Source: CAILLO01 sp964579735
GTDB taxonomy: Bacteria; Bacillota; Clostridia; Saccharofermentanales; UBA5734
Length of the DNA: 7,907 nt
Direction: 5' to 3'
Assembly (NCBI GenBank): GCA_964579735.1
Contig: CAZOHH010000092.1
Span: 1 to 7,907 of the forward strand
Shown here piece after piece: positions 5,703 through 7,907 of the stretch. Both the position numbers and the translations under genes were made by a program. Numbering within the stretch: position 1 is the stretch's first letter; every line of letters starts with the position of its first letter. Under the pieces are notes generated by a model that was not told where the DNA came from, did no database searches, and saw only the letters and a list, made by a program, of their open reading frames with translations.

Positions 5703-5757
5703 AAGAGCATGTCCCTGACCCGCGCGATGCGCTCGACGAAAAGGAGTGTCCTAGAAA

Positions 5758-5973
5758 ATGAAGAAGATCACCTACCAGCTCGAGACCCTGGCCTGTCCAA
5801 GTTGCAGCGACAAGATCGGCGCCCTGCTGAAGAAGACCCCGGGAATCGCTGAGTTCGAAGTCCTGTTCAACTCCTCCCGCGTCAAGGTGACCTTCGACGA
5901 GGCCGTCACCGATTCCATTTCCATTCGAAAGGCCATACGTCAGTTCGGATACCTGGTCCTGTCGGAGAAGTAA
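5758..5973 (+). CDS. Stand-alone HMA-domain heavy-metal-binding protein
   Basis: The 71-residue product is a single heavy-metal-associated domain of beta-alpha-beta-beta-alpha-beta type. The metal loop is TLACPSCSDKI, with Cys13 and Cys16 in the CxxC arrangement, followed by a first helix ending in KTPGI, a strand FNSSRVKVTFDE, and a second helix and last strand ending in GYLVLSEK. Such proteins carry soft transition metals to P1B ATPases or act as their detached N-terminal domains. AGGAG at 5742-5746 lies 11 bases before the ATG, a slightly long spacing. The gene sits 28 bases before a P1B ATPase that has no HMA domain of its own, so it most likely delivers metal to, or gates, that pump. Copper chaperone is the default family guess, but the neighbouring iron operon and the pump's unusual metal motif make Fe, Mn, Co or Zn as plausible. 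Confidence 0.87.
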   Translation: MKKITYQLETLACPSCSDKIGALLKKTPGIAEFEVLFNSSRVKVTFDEAVTDSISIRKAIRQFGYLVLSEK

Positions 5974-5987
5974 TCTGCGCATCCAAC

Positions 5988-5995
5988 GGAGGAGG
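5988..5995 (+). promoter_or_regulatory. Strong ribosome binding site of the P1B ATPase
   Basis: GGAGGAGG lies six bases before the ATG at 6002, a near-ideal Shine-Dalgarno. It fixes that start and shows that the ATPase really begins without an N-terminal metal-binding domain. It is much stronger than the site of the preceding HMA gene. Confidence 0.8.
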
Positions 5996-6001
5996 AACAA
6001 A

Positions 6002-7907
6002 ATGGCTTCGATCACCAAGGCGCAGCGGTTGATACTCGCGGGAGTACTCGCAGGAACCGGATATGGACTGGACCACCTGCTCGAAATGCACCTCGCCGCC
6101 GATATCGTGCTTGTCGCGGCCACAGTAGTGGCTGGAACCCCCATCCTCCTCAAGGCGCTCCGCGCCCTGCGCTACAAGGTGGTCGGCATCGATGCCCTGG
6201 TCACGATCGCCGTTCTCGGCGCCATGGCCATAGGAGAATACTGGGAAGGGGCCGCCGTCACGTTCCTCTTCATGCTCGGCGACTACCTCGAAGCCCGGAC
6301 CATCGAGAAGACGCGTTCCTCCATCAAAGCCCTGCTCGACATGGCACCGAGCACCGCCCGCGTCCGTCGCGATGGCGAGGAATGCACGGTCGGCGCCTCG
6401 GATGTCGTCCTCGGTGACATCGTCGTGGTCCGGCCAGGGGAGAGGATCGCGGTCGACGGGACCGTCCTCGAGGGGTCGGCGTACGTCGACCAATCCGCCA
6501 TCACCGGGGAGTCCATCCCCGTTCGTCGCGAGGCCGGAGACCACGTCTTCTCCGGCACGATTCCCGACTCCGGATATCTGGTGCTCTCCGCAGACAGGGT
6601 AGGCGAAGATACGACCTTCGCACGCATCCTGCAGCTTGTGGAGGACGCTCAGGACAAGAAGGCCCGCACACAGCAGTTCCTTGAAAAATTCTCCCGCTAC
6701 TACACACCTGGAATCATCGTACTCGCATTGGTGTTGTTCGCCGTCACACGGGATCTGGTCCTTGCCCTGACGCTTCTGGTCATCGCCTGCCCCGGTGCCC
6801 TCGTGATCTCCACCCCCGTCTCGATCGTGGCCGGAATCGGCAATGGCGCCCGCCATGGCGTACTGGTCAAAGGCGGCGACGTCATGGAGAAGCTCGGCGC
6901 GGTACAGGCCGTCGCCTTCGACAAGACTGGCACACTGACCGTCGGCCGTCCGGAGGTCCTGGAAATCCTTCCCATGGACCCGACCTTCTCCGTGGATGAC
7001 ATCCTCCGTCTGGCCGCCATCGGTGAGTCCTTTTCCGAGCACCCCCTGGCGCGGGCCATTCAAAGGGAGGCAGACCTGAGGCTCGGTCGCCTCGTCGAAA
7101 AACCTTCCTCCACCTCCATGATCGCAGGGCAGGGACTGGTCTTCACTCTGGACGGTCGTTCGGTCCTGTTGGGGAACCGAAAGCTTTTCGCCGACCGTGG
7201 AATCGACCTGGAGAAATGGACCGCGACATTCGAAGCCCAGGAGGACAGGGGGCGAACCCTCGTCCTGGTCGGCGAACATCGTGAAGGAGCCGCCGGCGAT
7301 CCGGCGATGGTCGCTTCGCCCGCCTCACGACTCCTCGGTCTCCTCGCCATCGCCGATCGGATTCGTCCCGAGGCCCGTTCGCTGGTCGCCGATCTCAAGT
7401 CACAGGGAATCCGTCACGTGGCCATGCTGACCGGCGACAATCCTCGCGCAGCGCATGCCATCGCTTTGGAACTGGGTCTCGACGGTGTACACTCCGAATT
7501 GCTCCCCGAGGACAAGGTTCGAGTCCTTGGCGAGATCCAGAAGCGATATGGCCGCGTCGCGATGGTGGGCGACGGCGTCAACGACGCCCCCGCACTGGCG
7601 TCCGCCGACCTCGGCATCGCCATCGGCGGTGCTGGAAGCGATGTCGCCATGGAGACGGCCGACGTGGTGCTGCTATCCGCGGACATCGGCAGGCTATCGT
7701 ACGCCATAGGCCTCAGCCGCGCCACGGTGCGCAACATGAAGCAGAACATCGCATTCGCCGTCCTGGTCGCGACCTTGCTGCTGGCAGGCGTCCTGGTCAG
7801 GACCGTCGACCTGTCCTTCGGCATGCTGGTCCACGAGACGTCCGTCCTTCTGGTGGTGGTCAACGCGGTTCGGCTTCTGGGATACAAAGGGGGGCGACGT
7901 GCGAGGC
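6002..7907 (+). CDS. P1B-type heavy-metal-translocating ATPase, CPG variant (3' end beyond window)
   Basis: P1B ATPases export transition metals across the inner membrane using ATP. The frame is open for 635 codons to the window edge and is probably only a few residues from its end. Four hydrophobic segments (about 10-95) precede the actuator motif TGES (168-171). The transmembrane metal motif reads IACPGALVISTPVS, CPG at 263-265 instead of CPC. The phosphorylation site is DKTGTLT (Asp307), followed by SEHPLA with the P1B-specific His-Pro (347-348), MLTGDN (475-480) and GDGVNDAP (523-530). The last membrane helix carries HETS (611-614) before NAVRLL, resembling the HEGS motif of P1B-4 pumps rather than the Asp of ZntA. 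The ZntA TM7 lysine corresponds to Ala. There is no N-terminal HMA domain; it is supplied by the upstream gene. All catalytic residues are intact. Substrate is uncertain; adjacency to the repressor-feoAB operon suggests Fe or Mn efflux as one possibility. Confidence 0.94.
   Translation, partial: MASITKAQRLILAGVLAGTGYGLDHLLEMHLAADIVLVAATVVAGTPILLKALRALRYKVVGIDALVTIAVLGAMAIGEYWEGAAVTFLFMLGDYLEARTIEKTRSSIKALLDMAPSTARVRRDGEECTVGASDVVLGDIVVVRPGERIAVDGTVLEGSAYVDQSAITGESIPVRREAGDHVFSGTIPDSGYLVLSADRVGEDTTFARILQLVEDAQDKKARTQQFLEKFSRYYTPGIIVLALVLFAVTRDLVLALTLLVIACPGALVISTPVSIVAGIGNGARHGVLVKGGDVMEKLGAVQAVAFDKTGTLTVGRPEVLEILPMDPTFSVDDILRLAAIGESFSEHPLARAIQREADLRLGRLVEKPSSTSMIAGQGLVFTLDGRSVLLGNRKLFADRGIDLEKWTATFEAQEDRGRTLVLVGEHREGAAGDPAMVASPASRLLGLLAIADRIRPEARSLVADLKSQGIRHVAMLTGDNPRAAHAIALELGLDGVHSELLPEDKVRVLGEIQKRYGRVAMVGDGVNDAPALASADLGIAIGGAGSDVAMETADVVLLSADIGRLSYAIGLSRATVRNMKQNIAFAVLVATLLLAGVLVRTVDLSFGMLVHETSVLLVVVNAVRLLGYKGGRRAR

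Noticed and set aside
5640..5757. Possible metal riboswitch or small RNA ahead of the HMA gene
   Set aside because: The leader predicted from the -10 is only about 50 bases and shows no conserved multi-stem fold that I can recognise.
5906..7279. 457-codon open frame on the minus strand opposite the ATPase
   Set aside because: The plus strand encodes every P-type ATPase motif over this interval; the antisense frame has no recognisable domain and reflects GC-rich codon bias.

Overview
The window comes from a GC-rich bacterial chromosome, with strongly GC-biased third codon positions and AT-rich promoter patches between genes. No phage, insertion sequence, CRISPR, tRNA or rRNA is visible. The lineage cannot be fixed from sequence alone. 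The RsmH variant with a long basic N-terminus, the TrmH-like start and the anaerobe-type feo locus would fit Spirochaetota or Clostridia-like anaerobes, but this is a low-confidence guess.

Layout. (1) At 1-107 (minus) is the N-terminal stub of a probable TrmH/SpoU-family RNA 2'-O-methyltransferase. (2) At 247-1479 (plus), transcribed divergently from it, is a Gfo/Idh/MocA-family oxidoreductase that lacks the usual EKP lysine. It has a near-consensus sigma70 promoter whose predicted start lies inside the apparent ribosome binding site. (3) At 1524-1559 a strong hairpin separates it from the convergent rsmH (1573-2649, minus), a 16S rRNA C1402 N4-methyltransferase lying among genes that are not the cell-wall/division cluster. 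(4) At 2766-5561 (minus) is a compact ferrous-iron operon: a short DtxR/MntR-family repressor, FeoA with a Cys-rich N-terminus, and FeoB. The repressor and FeoA genes overlap by ATGA. A TTGACA/TATGAT promoter with a GTTAG-N6-CTAAC dyad across its start point suggests metal-dependent autorepression. (5) At 5758-7907 (plus), divergent from feo, are a free-standing 71-residue HMA metal-binding protein and a P1B-type metal ATPase with no HMA domain of its own. The ATPase runs off the window after 635 codons.

How it may work. The two divergent operons look like one metal-homeostasis locus: FeoAB imports Fe(II), the DtxR-like protein senses the metal, and the HMA/ATPase pair probably exports a transition metal. 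The ATPase has CPG instead of CPC in the transmembrane metal site and a His-Glu motif in TM8, so its substrate is not obvious; Fe, Mn, Co and Zn are all open. A Crp/Fnr-like palindrome between the operons is centred exactly 41.5 bp upstream of the start predicted from a TAGGAT -10 element. This suggests redox- or effector-controlled activation of the ATPase operon. The locus is the part of the window most worth follow-up. No gene-free stretch exceeds 200 bases.
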